Positions 34,854 through 48,115 are shown, counted from the stretch's first letter. The stretch is DNA of 64,000 bases from Polytrichum commune (GCA_950295325.1 OX485804.1:61906533-61970532); one strand, 5' to 3'. A program made the numbers and translations. The notes: generated by a model not told the origin, from the letters alone.

Positions 34854-37800
34854 ATGCCGGCATCCGCAGCATGGGCGAGGCCCGAGGATCTGGTGGAGAG
34901 TTTGAGCTCTCTGGACAACACAGCGAGGTTGAAGGCACTTCGGGATGTCAAAAACCAAATCATCGGGAACAAGACGAAGAAACTGTCCTACATAAAACTG
35001 GGGGCGGTGCCAAGGGTGGTGGAGATTCTAGCTTGTGAGACCGAAATCCCTTTGTTGGTGCAGTCGGCTGCTGCGGTGGGCAGCTTTGCCTGCGGGATCG
35101 ATGCTGGTGTGAAGGCTGTGTTGGATAGTGGTGTCTTGCCCCACCTTCTCAAGATGTTGCAAAATGGAAATAGCAAGGTAAAGCATACATCATACATCAT
35201 CCTCTCCATCATCATCACTTCGATGTCTTGTAAACCTCGGTATGTGTATGTGCTTAAATTAGCAAGGTATCACCATCATCATCGTCATCATCATCATCAG
35301 CGCCCATCATAATGTGCACAATGGGCTTGGATTGAATGCATCCACTACCATCAAGTCTCAAGGAGTTTCATGTATTTACTTTGTTTTCCTTTGAGGTTTA
35401 AGCAATTAGGATTCATGTATGGTGGTTGTGATGAAGTTCGAGATTCAAGTTGGTGCTTGCAAAGTGGTGTAAATGTAGTGGGGTCAATGGAGATGTGTGC
35501 TTTAGGGTCTTCAAGTGGGAGGGGTGTTGCATAATGGAGATTGAAAGATATCATCATCATCATCATCGTCTATTATCATAATTTGTAGATTGGGCTTGGG
35601 ATTGAATTATGTCACCCACTTTTATCAAGTCTCAAGGATTTTAGTTTTTTGTTATCCTTTGAGGTTTAAGCAATCAGGATTTATGTGTGGTGTTGGTGAT
35701 GTTCGAGATATAACTTGATACCTGCAAAGTGGTAGAAATGTAGGAGGGCCAATGGAGATGTGTGTTTTAGGGTTTTCAGGTGGGAGGGGTATAAAAGTCT
35801 TGATATGTTTGGCGACAATAATGGCATTGTGGTTATGTGGGGTTGGCCAATTGCATGGAATGAAAGTGAATGTGTTCATGAACATAGATGTTAATCACAA
35901 CATCTCCATACTATTGTGTGTGTGTGTGTGTGTGTGGGTGTTACGTTATGTTCTGGTATCCACAAGTGGAAGGGGTGTGAAAGTGTCTTTGCATGTGGCA
36001 ATGATGATGAATCTGTAGTTATTTGGGGTTGGCCATTTGCATGGAACAAAAATGAGTGTGTTCATGCACATGGATGTTAATCATCACCGCGTTTCCCATT
36101 TGTGGGTTTCATTTTATGTTATGTTGCACACTTATGGGATTATTACTGGTGTTGTGGCAGGTTGTGGAAGCATGCGCGCGTTCTTTGAAGATGATATTCC
36201 ACTCGCGTTTAGCGCCAAAGAGTGACATGTTTCAAAGCCACCGCATGGAACTGATACTCCAGCTTCTCAACCATAAAAATGAGAATGTATCTGAAGTTGC
36301 GGCATGCGTGCTCGCCCGATGCTGTGAAACAGCAGAGCATCAGCAGGTGTTTGCGAATGCAGGGGGCTTGCGAAGCCTTGTCGTTCTTCTATCAGGCTCC
36401 GTTAAGACGAGAGAGGCGGCTTTGGATGCATTGGCTGCGTTAACGAAAAACAACAAGCACCTTTCGGAGACGGTCATCAAGATGAACCACGGGGAGTCTT
36501 TGCGCTTGATTATTAAGCTTCTTAAGGAAAAACCACCCGTCACTCGGCTCCTAGCCTGCACGTGCCTAATAAACATTGAGAAGGCGTGTCCAGAGAAATT
36601 TAAGTTCGCCTCTTCAGACTTGCTAACGCGAGACAGCATGTTGGTGATTTTGTTGAAGTTGCTGGATGAACCTGGCCAAGTTGGAGAGGATGCTCCAGGT
36701 GATCCATCCTACCCACAACTATTTTTTACTTGGTTTCATAGATTTTAAAACCTGGTTGCAGCTGTAGAATAAACATCATACCATGTTGGAATAGGTCCAT
36801 GTGCCGATGGATACATGAGGCCTGAAATTGATCATCCTTGTTTACGTTTCCACATCCACTTAACCTAATGAAGTTTAAAATTGTGTGTTCTATGAAAATC
36901 AGGTGTTTTGGCACATTTGTTCTCGAATAATGAAGAGCTCCAGAAAAGTGCAGCTGAGCAGAAAGTTGTTGAGAAGTTGGCGAACTTTCTACTACGAGAG
37001 GAAGTTCCCACAAAGCAGCTGGAGGGTGTGTTGTTGGCACTTACTGAATTATGTTCCAGACTTGAGGACAGTAGACGGAACCTGTTGGATTTGCAGGTTT
37101 GTTTTTTGTTATGAAAATCACGCAGTTGAGACAGGATTGTGCAAGCCTTCACATGTATTCATTGTAGTGACAGCAGTTTTCTTTAATCCCCATGTGCACA
37201 TATTTCTGACGTCTCAGCAGCCTCTTTGACCTAATGTTATGATGTCTGGGCAAGGTAGAGAAAATCTCAAAAGTCCTCAATAGGTCACAGTTATCAAAGG
37301 GGTCTAAGACTAAAATTAGATTGGGGATGGGTGTGATAGGACTGAAATGTCTGAACACCTCGTTGGCTTTGGCTGCTCCATTGCTGCTCCGCCCATTTGG
37401 TTAGTCATCTCTCGGGTTGCTACTTCGTCAGGAAATAACTAGACGCAAACGCAAATCATACCTATGGTCCCTATTTGTTGATTTATTTATTTGTTGGGAG
37501 CGTCATACTTGCGCTATGTAAATCTTGCAATTTGATGGGAACACTTATCAACACAGGCCTACTACTCCTACTAGAGTAGACATATATTGATTGTCCAATG
37601 TGACCAAATGCTTTGAGAAGGTAGGATTTTGAACTCAATACTGAAGTTTGGGGTATATACCAGTGTTGGACTGGTATTGTCTTTTTTTTGATATCATTCG
37701 GGTATATATAATGAGGATTTCACATTTTTTGATACCAGAAGGGTATATGAGGAATTTTGTTGTTCTGTACCATTTGGGTCTATATACCATACAAGAGCCT

Positions 37801-40800
37801 TCATACCATGGAAAATCATTCAAGTATTTATATATGGTTTAGAATGGAATTGACTCAAATATTAACTCGGGTAAAGAAAGATTCTCTCACCTTGACATAC
37901 CCACCAAAATATCATTATTTGACTGGCATTGAAGTATTGATACCCACGGGTAGGTTCTGTGATACGATGCATTCACCTATATACCAGTCCAACATTAGTA
38001 TAAATGTGCAGTTGAAAGCTTCTCAAGAGGGGAGAGAAACTATGGTTTGATAATCTGGTCTATAAATGGTTGTGTGTAGGTTCAAGGACCAATTGTGGCA
38101 GCTTTGTGTCATCCCTGTGAAGGAGTGAAGGTGGCCGCCTGTGCTTGTGTGAAGAGTCTCTCTCGCTCAGTCAAGGTAGTTCTCTGAATCTCTTTTTTTT
38201 CATCCTTTCATTGCTTCAGTAGGCTGGGGAAAATGTGTCCGAGTAATGGAGAACACGAAAATAGCATAAAGTCCCCCATACTGATAAAAATCAGATTCTG
38301 TAGCTACAAGGGAAGCTGCATATTCTTCAGCCTGCCGGCCCCTCAATAATAAAAATAATGTTTATAATCCTTATATTGCTTAGTTTACATCCAGTGTAAG
38401 AATATTGATGATGTTTTACTGCACAATGAAGGACAAGTCATGATAGTGTTTTCTGCTGCACCAGAACCTGCGCACTTATTTAGCCACAGAGCAATTTGTG
38501 CGACCGTTGTTGCAGTTGCTGAACGATTCCTCTCAACTAGTACAGGTCAGTCATAAGCTCTGCTTAGTGTAAGAGTTTGGAGATTTTTGTTGTTGGAATT
38601 GGTATGGAGAATTCATTTTGGAGATCTAGTCAACTCGTGGGAAATAAGAGGCTGATAATGAGAAAGTAATAGGAGCGTATGGTGACGATTGTTAGGTCAT
38701 ATTTCATCACATGTGTTCTACGCTAGCATTATTGTTGGTTGAGCATGTTCTGGGAAGTAGACTTGCAGCTACACTAAATAGTCCTATTAGTTGTGAGTGG
38801 AAAAAGTAATGTGGAATTAATTAGTATGGCCACTCTAATTGTCTAGTCAGGACTGAAGACCCCGGGTCTTTCCATAAGCCTTCCTGGAGACTTCTGACCA
38901 ACACCTTGAATTTTAGTTCAAGGACAAAAGTAGCATAAAATACTCACCCACATCAATTTTCCTAGACAAACAATAAATATGCCCCACACCAGAATTGAAC
39001 TAGAGATTTGGCTTGGGTTGAAGATCAACGTAGCCCCATTGATTCTTATGTTGAGAATTATTGTGGGTTCTACACTGATATGTGTAATTACATTGCCCCA
39101 CACTAATTTGTCAACATTTCACACTATTTTGAATAAATATGACCACAGTCACAAAATACAGTAATTATTTTGCTATTGTGGTTGCTATATAGATCAATGA
39201 ACAAAGTTATGAGTTTTTTCTGATCTGGTTGAGAGCCAAGGTAATTTGCACAGTTAAAGAGGCAACCTAGTTGTACATATCAGTGTAGAGAATTACTGTG
39301 GACTATTTATTGTCCTGAATTGAGAAGAAAGCATATTGTCAGACATTTGCATAGACACTTGCTGTGCAAGTATGCTTTATTTAATAATAATAGCTATCAA
39401 GCTGCCACCATAGATTGGTGTCTGGTTCAACACTTTGAGTGTTGAAATTTTATTTCCATGTGGATTTCAACAAAGGTCTTCACCAATGTGATGTGACATG
39501 AGGCTTTCAAATATTTTGTGTCGAAACAGACAACACCCTGCGTTATCTGCCAATCGATCTCCTGGATGTAACTGTTGGTGAACTGTGTACTGACAACAAC
39601 TTTTTCATGTGTTTATTGAAGGCGGAGGCCTTGACTGCATTTGGGAACATAGTCCTTGATTTCAATCCACACAAGATTGTTGTTATGCAATTAGCTGGGT
39701 TCATCCAGCTCATCAATCTTGCACAATCTATGGAGCCTGCATTAAGGCGGAATGCAGTTTTGGCTTTGAAGAACTTGTTGTACATGGCAGACATAACAGT
39801 GAAGCGTCGGGTGATGAGTGAGCTGTCAGTGTCAACTTTGTGTGATCTAATCCGAGGTGAATCTTAATTTCAATGGGCTACTTTGGTTTTCTTCAAAGTT
39901 GTTAGTGCTATATGTGCCATTTTGATCATTAGTTTTTAACTTGAGACAACAGTGTTATGTTCTATATATATGAAGGTATTTTAAGCACAAAGGAGATAGC
40001 CTACTCTCACACATCCTCTTCCTTTCAAAATTTACAGCTAAAAAGAAACTTACCTGGATATTTATTGACAAAGATGGAAGGGAGCCAATATCTTTATACC
40101 TCCCTAAACTGCTTTGTTTCAATCTAAACATGACAAAACTTCTGAGGTCTAGCCATTTTTGTTGAGAATTGGCCACTAGTATCAAGAAGTAAGCCATAGA
40201 CTCCATTGTCCATGCGATCTCAGCGTGACAAAGAAACCAATCAAAATGTAGCCCTGTTCATATTTATAGCGTTTGTTACTCAAAGCATCTCTGTTGATAT
40301 GAAACGGTACTTGGATTCTATTCTTGTATTCTGCTGATCAAACAACTCATATGTGACTTGATCTCAACATTAAAAAATTTGTTGCATTACTAGCAGATGC
40401 GGAGGAGGATGTGCAGGAGCAGGCTATCTCCCTTGTGCAGAACCTTGTGTATGGAGATCCGGATTCTGTCGAACAAATATTTGCAGATGAAAGTCTATTG
40501 CTTCAAGCTGTGGAAAAGCAGCTTGTGACCTCTCGCCCAGAAATTTCTTTACAGGTTGGACTTCATATTGTACAATCAATTTCACTCGATCTTTGCAGTT
40601 CCTTCCTTATTGACAAGTATACAATCTATACAAGCCCGATCCAATTGTAATTCTGTAATCTGTCTTGGTGTATTCCTTGACCTCAGGAAGGCCATTTTAA
40701 CCATGTTAAGAGTAGTAGTGCTCAGAGTCTCGTGATCTCGTCGAGGATATTTTAACTTTCATCAACATTGAATTTTAACCATCTAAGTAAGGTACATATA

Positions 40801-42044
40801 TCAAAAACCAACACCTAGGAATCTTTACTTTAGTAGATATTGAATATGAGGGTGTACACCACCTGAACATCTTATATAGATGTTAGTTTTAGGTTGCCTA
40901 CAAACGAATGATATGTTTTTACTGCAATGAGATCCTCTTAATCTTGTGTAAAAGAAAATATAATAATCTGGTAATTCTAATGATAGAACTGGGCTTGGTG
41001 CTTATCATGTTGGTTTTAGGTGTGCTTATGTTGCATACTCTCTGTGTGCACAGGCTCTTCGTGTTATCAACAATGTTGCAGCTGGAAGTGAATTGCACAA
41101 AGAGGCAGTGATGGCATTAGTTCTTCCACAACAATCATTAAATTACAGCCTGCAGACACCCTGGCTTATCCGCTTTTTGCAAGAGATGAGCAATCCTCAA
41201 CTTAGGGTAGTAGCTGTTTTGTGTATTATCAACCTAACGTATCCCGGAGAGAATGGCACAAGTTCACGAGTTTTAAGGCTACGAGAAGCAGGAGTTGAGT
41301 CTCAGCTTCAGAAGATGGTGGACGATCCATGCTTGGATGTCAAGGTCACCATCTACTACTTTTTTAAACTCCCATTTATCATGTGGTTGTCTCCAATCCT
41401 ATCAAACAACCTTTATCTCAATCTTTATGAACCACATCTAAGATAAGGGGGCCTAATTTGGTTACCTATCTTAAATGGACACCTATATTTGAGTGGTGTG
41501 TGGATCTAAGAACGGACGCCAAAATGGCATCATGTGTTTAAAAGAGATTGGACTACTTGTTCAAAATTTGTTAACTATTCTAAGCTCAACAATCAACTTA
41601 ATTGGGGGGCTTCAAGAAAAAAGAGAATTTTCACTTTGATAATGATTAAGATATTCATATGAGCTTTGAAACTACAAGGAAAATGGCTATGGCCTCAATT
41701 TGGATTTGCTAATCTTCTTGTACTAGTTCGTGTTAAATATCATAGGAGAAGTGGGTGCACAGCTAAAAGTGGCCATTTTAGGCCCACTTACCTAAGAGGA
41801 TTGGTCTTTCAATACTTTCTTATGATTACCAATCCAGAGAGTAAAACATTAATCAAACATTTTGTTCATAGCAAATAATCTAGTCTTACATCAGAATATA
41901 TTGTATTAGTTGATGGAAAAGCAATTCCACCACAGGTGAACAGTCGCTAACGCTGTGATGGTTTTTGTGCAGGATCGTGTGAAGACAGCCCTTGAACACT
42001 TCAAAAACAATGGTTTGCAAGCTAATATTGGGATCAACACTTGA
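34854..42044 (+). CDS. ARMC8: Armadillo-repeat protein ARMC8 / GID5-like
   Basis: ARMC8 (Gid5 in yeast) is the armadillo scaffold of the CTLH/GID E3 ubiquitin ligase and positions the substrate receptor. Nine coding exons with GT-AG borders and consistent phases: 34854-35177, 36161-36698, 36903-37096, 38080-38175, 38465-38545, 39622-39856, 40397-40554, 41054-41344, 41973-42044. Together they give 1989 bp, 662 aa, normal for the family. The start MPASAAWARPEDLVESLSSL is followed by helical armadillo repeats throughout, e.g. AVPRVVEILACETEIPLLVQ, ACVLARCCETAEHQQVFANA, LRRNAVLALKNLLYMADITV, and near the C-terminus LRVINNVAAGSELHKEAVMA and LRVVAVLCIINLTYPGENG. The protein ends GLQANIGINT. No stop or frameshift in any exon. 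Introns hold repeats, notably a hAT MITE in intron 3. The armadillo fold is certain; the ARMC8 assignment rests on overall resemblance and length. Confidence 0.88.
35265..36095. repeat. Tandem duplication inside ARMC8 intron 1
   Basis: A ~270-bp unit starting with (CAT)n and containing ATCAAGTCTCAAGGA, CTTTGAGGTTTAAGCAAT and GGCCAATGGAGATGTGTG-like blocks is present at about 35275-35545 and 35546-35815. A following segment (GGGGTTGGCCAATTGCATGG with TGTTCATG-ACATGGATGTTAATC) is present at about 35835-35900 and again at 36025-36090. A (TG)n tract lies at 35917-35935. Confidence 0.75.
37653..38005. mobile_element. hAT-type MITE, 337 bp, in ARMC8 intron 3
   Basis: The ends are CAGTGTTGGACTGGTAT (37661) and the inverse ATACCAGTCCAACATTA (ending 37997), differing at two transition positions. 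The flanks GTATATAC and GTATAAAT agree at 6 of 8 bases, as a decayed 8-bp target duplication. The first nine bases equal those of the complete hAT element at 27196. No transposase. Confidence 0.7.
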
Positions 42045-43394
42045 AAGTAATTCCCACCATTCCAAGTGACAATGTGAAAGCCACCCAGTGATGCCAAATG
42101 GTTCTTTCAGTTCTGACCCCCCAAATTTGGTCAAGGGTAAGTCTGATTATCATCTAAATTTTAGATACACACTTTGAGGATCTCAATTCTTTGATACCCT
42201 ATAAGGCTCTCCGATTCAACAGAGTGCCGAAAGTAATATCCACATGGGAATCTGTAAGGCTCCTACCAATGCAGTAATGACACGCTGCAAACATCTGTCA
42301 TACATTAATTATTTTATGTTGAACCATACATGTGACTACAGTTAGTTGTAAATCTAATCATCAATTCCTTAGGTGTGTGTGCAGGTTAGCAATTGTGAAT
42401 CATCACAACAATCTCAACAAAGTTGGAGCACATCAGATTTAGACCTCCTCAATGGAGTGGGAGGTTGGTCCTCTGTTTTAGGTGTAGCAGTAGCTTCTTT
42501 TAGTGGTGCTGTACATTAGTTGTAATTGGGCCAGGATTGTTTGTGGCATCAAAGATCAGAGGTACTTTTTTTGGTCTTTTTTCTTAAGATTTTTAGAAAC
42601 CCTTAGTCTAGATTAAAGGTGAACTCATTTTTGCACGTCATCCTGCCAAAAGGCCTTTGAGCATTTGCTCCAGCTGTAATTGAATAGATTTGATGTACCA
42701 AAGTAAAGAGGGTGAATCCCGTAGTCTACAAGGCTACGAGCTTTCCAAAGTAAAATATTGTGTTGAGATGGAGTTGTTAAGTGCAATCTATAGGTATTAT
42801 CATAAGATTAGATTTTTCTGAGGTTCAGATCTCATCGGACTAGGTAAAGGGAAAGAAAAATATACAAACTCCCTCACAATTACTTATTAAAACTTGGTGA
42901 ACCGTGTGCTATTGAACATAACTGTAACAAATGAGGGGAAACAAACTTGAAATACAATAGTGCAGGCAAGCAATTATTTGAGAGGACGCATGTTTCACCC
43001 TTTCCATCTGAGTGTGTGTTGTCAATGCAATCACAAGTGTGAGTTATCCATGATAAAGTGACAACACAATGCGCTCAATTGTAGTTTTGTGAGCAATCTT
43101 ATGGAGTCACTGGGTTTGGAGTTTGGATTTTGGATTTTGGGGGATCAACAACTTTCATATATTGGTTATGATACATGTTGCAGCTTTCATTTAGGACAAA
43201 TTATTAGTGGCTTACAGATTTGAAACTGAACTTGATGGACTAGGTATCCCCTGAGAGCTGGGAGATCTGAAGGGTTTACAGACCTCACCATATGGGTGCC
43301 ATCTCCTCTAGGCCATCTGATCATGGAATTTCATGGGTTAAGGTAGACGTGCCTTAGGTAGATGCCTTCTCTCTGCAACCGCTTCATGTAGGAT
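42045..43394. other. ARMC8 3' untranslated region and downstream flank
   Basis: The first 600 bp or so probably hold the ARMC8 3' untranslated region. A pyrimidine-poor GTGTGTGTGCAG at 42373-42384 could be a 3'UTR acceptor. No other gene recognised. Confidence 0.35.
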
Positions 43395-43600
43395 ATGTAA
43401 CACGTGATTAGCATGAGATGATTAGCAAATCCAAATCGTGCTTGTATCCATTTGCCTCATAACTTTTGGAGCTCATATGAATATTTGATTCATTGTCAAA
43501 TCGAAGATTCTCATGTTGATTCAATGGTCATATAAGTCTCCCCAACTATGTTGACTATTGAGTCTAGAATGCTCAGCATATTTTGAGCATGTGGTCTAAT
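43395..43600. repeat. Dispersed repeat, second copy of the 19565 family
   Basis: ATGATTAGCAAATCCAAATC through GTTGACTATTGAGTCTAGAATGC follows 19570-19742 in the same orientation with substitutions and small gaps. Confidence 0.65.
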
Positions 43601-45524
43601 CTTATTCCTTAAACATGGTTGGGGTTAGAGCTCATGCCAAATTGCATGGGCCATGCTTTGCCAAGCCATGATCCCATCATATTTGATTTTTGTGATCCTG
43701 ACCGAAAACTATTGCCGGACAAGCCCAACCTCAAAAACAAATTCTTGAGGTCTCCGTTTGTTCACAAAACATATATTGAGTGCACTTCACTTCAAGGTCC
43801 AAAATCCAATATATATGTTCACTTCCCCCTAGTAAGTAAAGCAATTAACTAGGATTCATTCCCAAAAGTGAAATTATTAGTAAAACATGTAATTAAATTG
43901 GAAGTCAAAAATATCTTGAGGATCTTATAATTTATGTGACTTACCATTTGAAAGGATCTTTGTGGTTCTAAAATGAAACTTAAATTAGTGTTCTATTTTT
44001 TGTTTTTAGAAAATAATATTTTAGTTAATTCCTTCTACTTACACAAGTATTCATACACATTCAAGCTAATTTAGGGGGGGGGGGTTGATTTAGTTAAGGG
44101 TATTAAGCCTAATTAAACATAATGAAACTAATTAAGACCAGTTAAATAATAAACTATTCTTACCAAAGTAATTAAGCCTATTTAAATAAAGAATGTGCTT
44201 ACTTGAATTGATTATGAACTAATTCTGATTTAAGAACATCAATTTTTATATCTATGTAATAAATGTAATCAACCATATTTGCTGCTCATGAGAGTAGCAA
44301 AGATGTTTTTCGTTGGCAAATTTTCCTTGATTATATGATCCATCATATTAATTTAGTAAAAGCATTTGATGAGATAATTGTGAGATAAGATATATAAGTT
44401 AAATCTGAATTTTTTTGTCAAAACGAAATCGATCATATTTTATCTCACATTAAATATGCTTACATAGTACAAACATAAACATTTTATTATATTTATATAT
44501 TTATAATTAATTTTATTCATTACAAATCAATTTACTTAAAAATAGTACAAACATATAAGAAACTTGTTCATGAAAGAAAAAGTTTAAAATAAAAGAAAAA
44601 GATAATTTGGCTATGACGACATATCATAGTGGCTTGTCACATGTTACACATGTGGACACCTACACATTCTTATTAAAAATTGCTTTGTAGAATCAAATGT
44701 CACATATGGCCTTGGCGACAACTTGTGGGAGGTTAGAATCTAAGCCTAAAGTATCAATAGCTACATCACGACCCTTTCCCATTCATTTGTTATCTACAGA
44801 ACAACAAATGCTTCACTACAACTAGGAGGGGACAAAAGTGTATTATGTGTCAACTCAAAGGTGTTTACCTTAACTAAGCTCCATCCAACCCTCTTCATAA
44901 ACTCATCCAATTTTTGTTACCAGATGATTATACTTGAGTGCCACGAATCCCTGTTGCACCTGTGGCCGCCCACCTTTCTAAAACGGTTGATATCAATGAG
45001 GAGCAATGTATTGACAACCATGACATCCTTCGTTGTATATTAAATGATACATAATGTTCATGTTTAGTACACATACCTTAAGAGGGTCAAATTTCACTAC
45101 TCAAGTTTTGTCCAAATGCCCTAAACTTTTGTGTGTCGTCAATCTAAGAAAACACATCGTTGCTAGCCACTTGTTGTTGACTTTCAAAGGGTTCTACGGT
45201 TTAGTTTGGTCGTGGACTTTTTGCCAACATGAGACCTTCATTAGTAGGCAAGGAAACATTAAGTCAGCCCAGAAGTTTCCATGGGTTTCCTTCAATGTCA
45301 AGTTTAATGTACATTACATTAGATAAATAACACCCCTTGGACCTTATTTCAACAGGTGGGCCTTCATGTTGCGTATTAGAGAATGCTTTGGAAGTCAATA
45401 GCCGATGTCAATGTGCTTTGGTTGAATCTTTGTCCTTCATGTGCGTGCTCTCAATGCTCCTCTTACCCCCTATTTGTCCACAAATTTTACCTTATGGTGC
45501 CGCAACTACACTAATTATCCCAAC
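43601..45524. other. Intergenic, nothing recognised
   Basis: AT-rich sequence with a G run near 44077-44086. The short frames at 44861-45326 show no family motif. Confidence 0.4.
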
Positions 45525-45925
45525 CACACTACTAAGGATATTTAGTGGTTGAGTATATTTAATGTTGTTACCACCTTGCCCTACTAAACACTAATTTTCA
45601 ATTCCTTGACAATCAATGTTAGATATATATGTGCCGCTACCTTCCCTACTGTCACCTTCCTTCATGTGAAGCATGGATTTCACAGGAATATGAAATATTG
45701 GAAGGCTAGAATGCTAGAAGATATGCTAGAGTTCTCCTTTTATCATTGTTATTCATATCCATACTAATACTAAATTCAAGCATGTAAGTTCCACATCTTA
45801 CCATAGTTGGTATTTAGTGTTTGAGTTGACATTTAATGTTACTTACTTTCATAGGGTTATTGACATTTAGTGCATGCGTTCGTATTTAGTATATTAAACA
45901 CTAAACATCCTTTTTGTGTAGTGTG
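45525..45925. mobile_element. MITE, CACTAAAAAGG family, copy 2 (inverted)
   Basis: Starts CACTACTAAGGATATTTAGTG and ends AAACATCCTTTTTGTGTAGTG. The interior is the reverse complement of the 24301-24742 copy over most of its length, including the block AATTCCTTGACAATCAATGTTA and the CTTCCCTACTGTCACCTTCC block. Confidence 0.72.
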
Positions 45926-46920
45926 GGAGGGCTAATAGTGTGTGTGGGAAATTCGTGAAGGCAATACTGAATTTCTTTACCCTATGAAATTAGTGCCACC
46001 AAAATATCCAGGAAGCATCGTCATCTCAACACTACTCATTGAAAATACTATTCATAGCAACACTCTTTGCTAAGAGCACTGGCATTATACATTGATAAGC
46101 ACGTGCTTGCATATAATTTCTTTTTATATCTCTACAAACACTTGAGAGCACGCAATGATTTTCTTGAATTGTATGGTAAATGAGCATGTATTCATGAATT
46201 TAGTATCACTCAATAAAAAATTCAATCCTCACTAATTTTGAGACTTGGCAAAATAGTGCATGTTTTAGGAATGAGTACCACACGCACTTATTGGGGTAGT
46301 CAGCGTAGTCGGTTGCTTATATAGTATCGTAATTTTGTTACTTTTAAATTGTTTCCCAACACCTAACATCGAGGTGTAGTAGCAATTTGTCCTTATAGGT
46401 TCATTGCCTATTCATACTAAACTAATTTGAGTAATGCAGGGTCTTGGACCTAATCTAGGTATTGTGTTGGCTAAAAATAGAAACCCCCCCCGAGGTGTAC
46501 ACAAGAACCAACATTTTCACCCTTCTCAATGATAAGTGTTGTGAGCATGTATGCGGAAAGTACACTAAACATGATACTTAGTGTCATATGGTATTTAATA
46601 ACACTTCTTATAAATAAGTGAACAAATATTGTCATGGATGATGAATGAGGTCATACATTGGCCAAAACCCTACCTTCTCTTGTCAGCAACTTGGGATGAA
46701 ATATTGTCATGGATGATTAAATTTTGGATGAAAAATCACTTGGTAAGTGACAGTTATTGCAACACTGTAAATCTATAATCCCCCATTTTTAAATTTTTTT
46801 TCAAGGAATGAAAAATAATGTTGGTTTAACATCTAGTGTTGGTGACACTATACCACAGTTTACAAATAGTATTCAACAAAAAATTAGAATTAGTGACACT
46901 AAATATCATATTTAGTGCAG

Positions 46921-47142
46921 TACACCATTTATGGTATTCGGTGTCACTTACTATTCAGAGTTACACAATGCTATAACTATTCACTAAGAATATAATAATT
47001 TACCAAGTAAAGTCATTAATGTTCTCTAATGTCCGAACAACCTAATCAACCTTAACTAGTAAAAACTGATTTCCAAAGTAATTGTTATGGTACTGCATAA
47101 TTCCAAATTGTAAGTGACACTAAATACCATAATGGTGTACTA
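46921..47142. mobile_element. Foldback MITE, CACTTACTATTC/TGGAGTT family
   Basis: The left arm GTACACCATTTATGGTATTC and GTGTCACTTACTATTCAGAG is answered by the right arm TTCCAAATTGTAAGTGACAC and TAAATACCATAATGGTGTAC. A further half-copy (GTGACACTAAATATCATATT) sits just upstream at 46891-46920, so two insertions may be adjoined. Confidence 0.7.
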
Positions 47143-47639
47143 CATGTTAGGCAATCTCTCCATTTGCTCTTGTTTTCTTACAAGTGCCACCATAGCTAGC
47201 CTTGGTAAATTTAGCCTCTCTAAATCTAGCACTCTCTTTATTGGAGAAATGTGGTGCATATGACTAATACCCAACATGACCGTGCAAGAATGCAACTTAC
47301 CTTTAAGGTACATGTGCTCCTATATTTTGGGATTATGACCTACTATGGATACCTAATACTAAGGATATACTTCAACACTCCTTTTTAACGGTCCCACCTT
47401 CGTTTCATGTGATGAGATTCATTATTTATTTACTTATAAAAATGCCTTTCAATGTGACGGACAACATCAAAAACTACCTTTTCAACTGATGGGTTACGAA
47501 AATGTAAATCCTTCACAAAAAATGAAGATCAAATCATATTCTTTCAAAAAATAAAATATAAAGAATTTTGAACTCCTTGCAATATTTAGTGCAAACTAAG
47601 AATTCTCCAATTTCTCATGTTGCACCATAATTCAAATAC

Positions 47640-48115
47640 TACTCTCCAACCCATGTTCTCCAACTCTATCCCACACAATGATGCTTGCATCAAAGCATCC
47701 AAAGTGTCCAACTTCAATGAAGCTTGCAAGTGGCTCTTGATAGAATTTCTTTTTGAAAATCCCCTTTCACAAATTATAATGACAAGTTATTTTGGCCAAA
47801 GTTTCATGAGATGTGGCCAATCGGTATACCACTCGTTGATGCTCCCACAAGATTGCCATGCCTTGTTCAATGATTTGTTTACATATTCATGCCTCAAAGT
47901 TTCTACAAACTCAAGCAACTCGGCTCTATTTGCATCGTTTTTTATCGTTGTCAATCCAAATTTTACGATCAATCTCTCCAACCATTGCTCTGACATAGTC
48001 ATACAAATTGGTCTTGGATAATACGTTCAGATTGATTTTTTTTTTTATGCATTGAAAATACGTAAATTATGAAACCTTTTGTTCAAGCTATCCACAATTG
48101 CTTGCATATACATGA
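47640..48115 (-). pseudogene. hAT transposase relic (DUF4371/ZNF862-like)
   Basis: Minus-strand order: MQAIVDSLNKRFHNLRIFNA at about 48115-48045, a gap with a frame change and poly-T tract, then TMSEQWLERLIVKFGLTTIK at 48000 continuing through EYVNKSLNKAWQSCGSINEW to WPK-stop (47787). Past the stop, in the same frame, VIIICERGFSKRNSIKSHLQ and ASLKLDTLDALMQASLCGIE follow. The ICERGFSK-KSHL-ASLKLDTLDALM-SLCG block is the dimerisation region of this hAT lineage. The stop (probably CAA to TAA), the frame change and the missing catalytic part make it a relic. It is a different lineage from the intact element at 27196-31952. Confidence 0.8.

Noticed and set aside
34489-34972. Minus-strand frames upstream of and over ARMC8 exon 1
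   Set aside because: They overlap the leader and first exon of a well-supported gene and have low-complexity composition.
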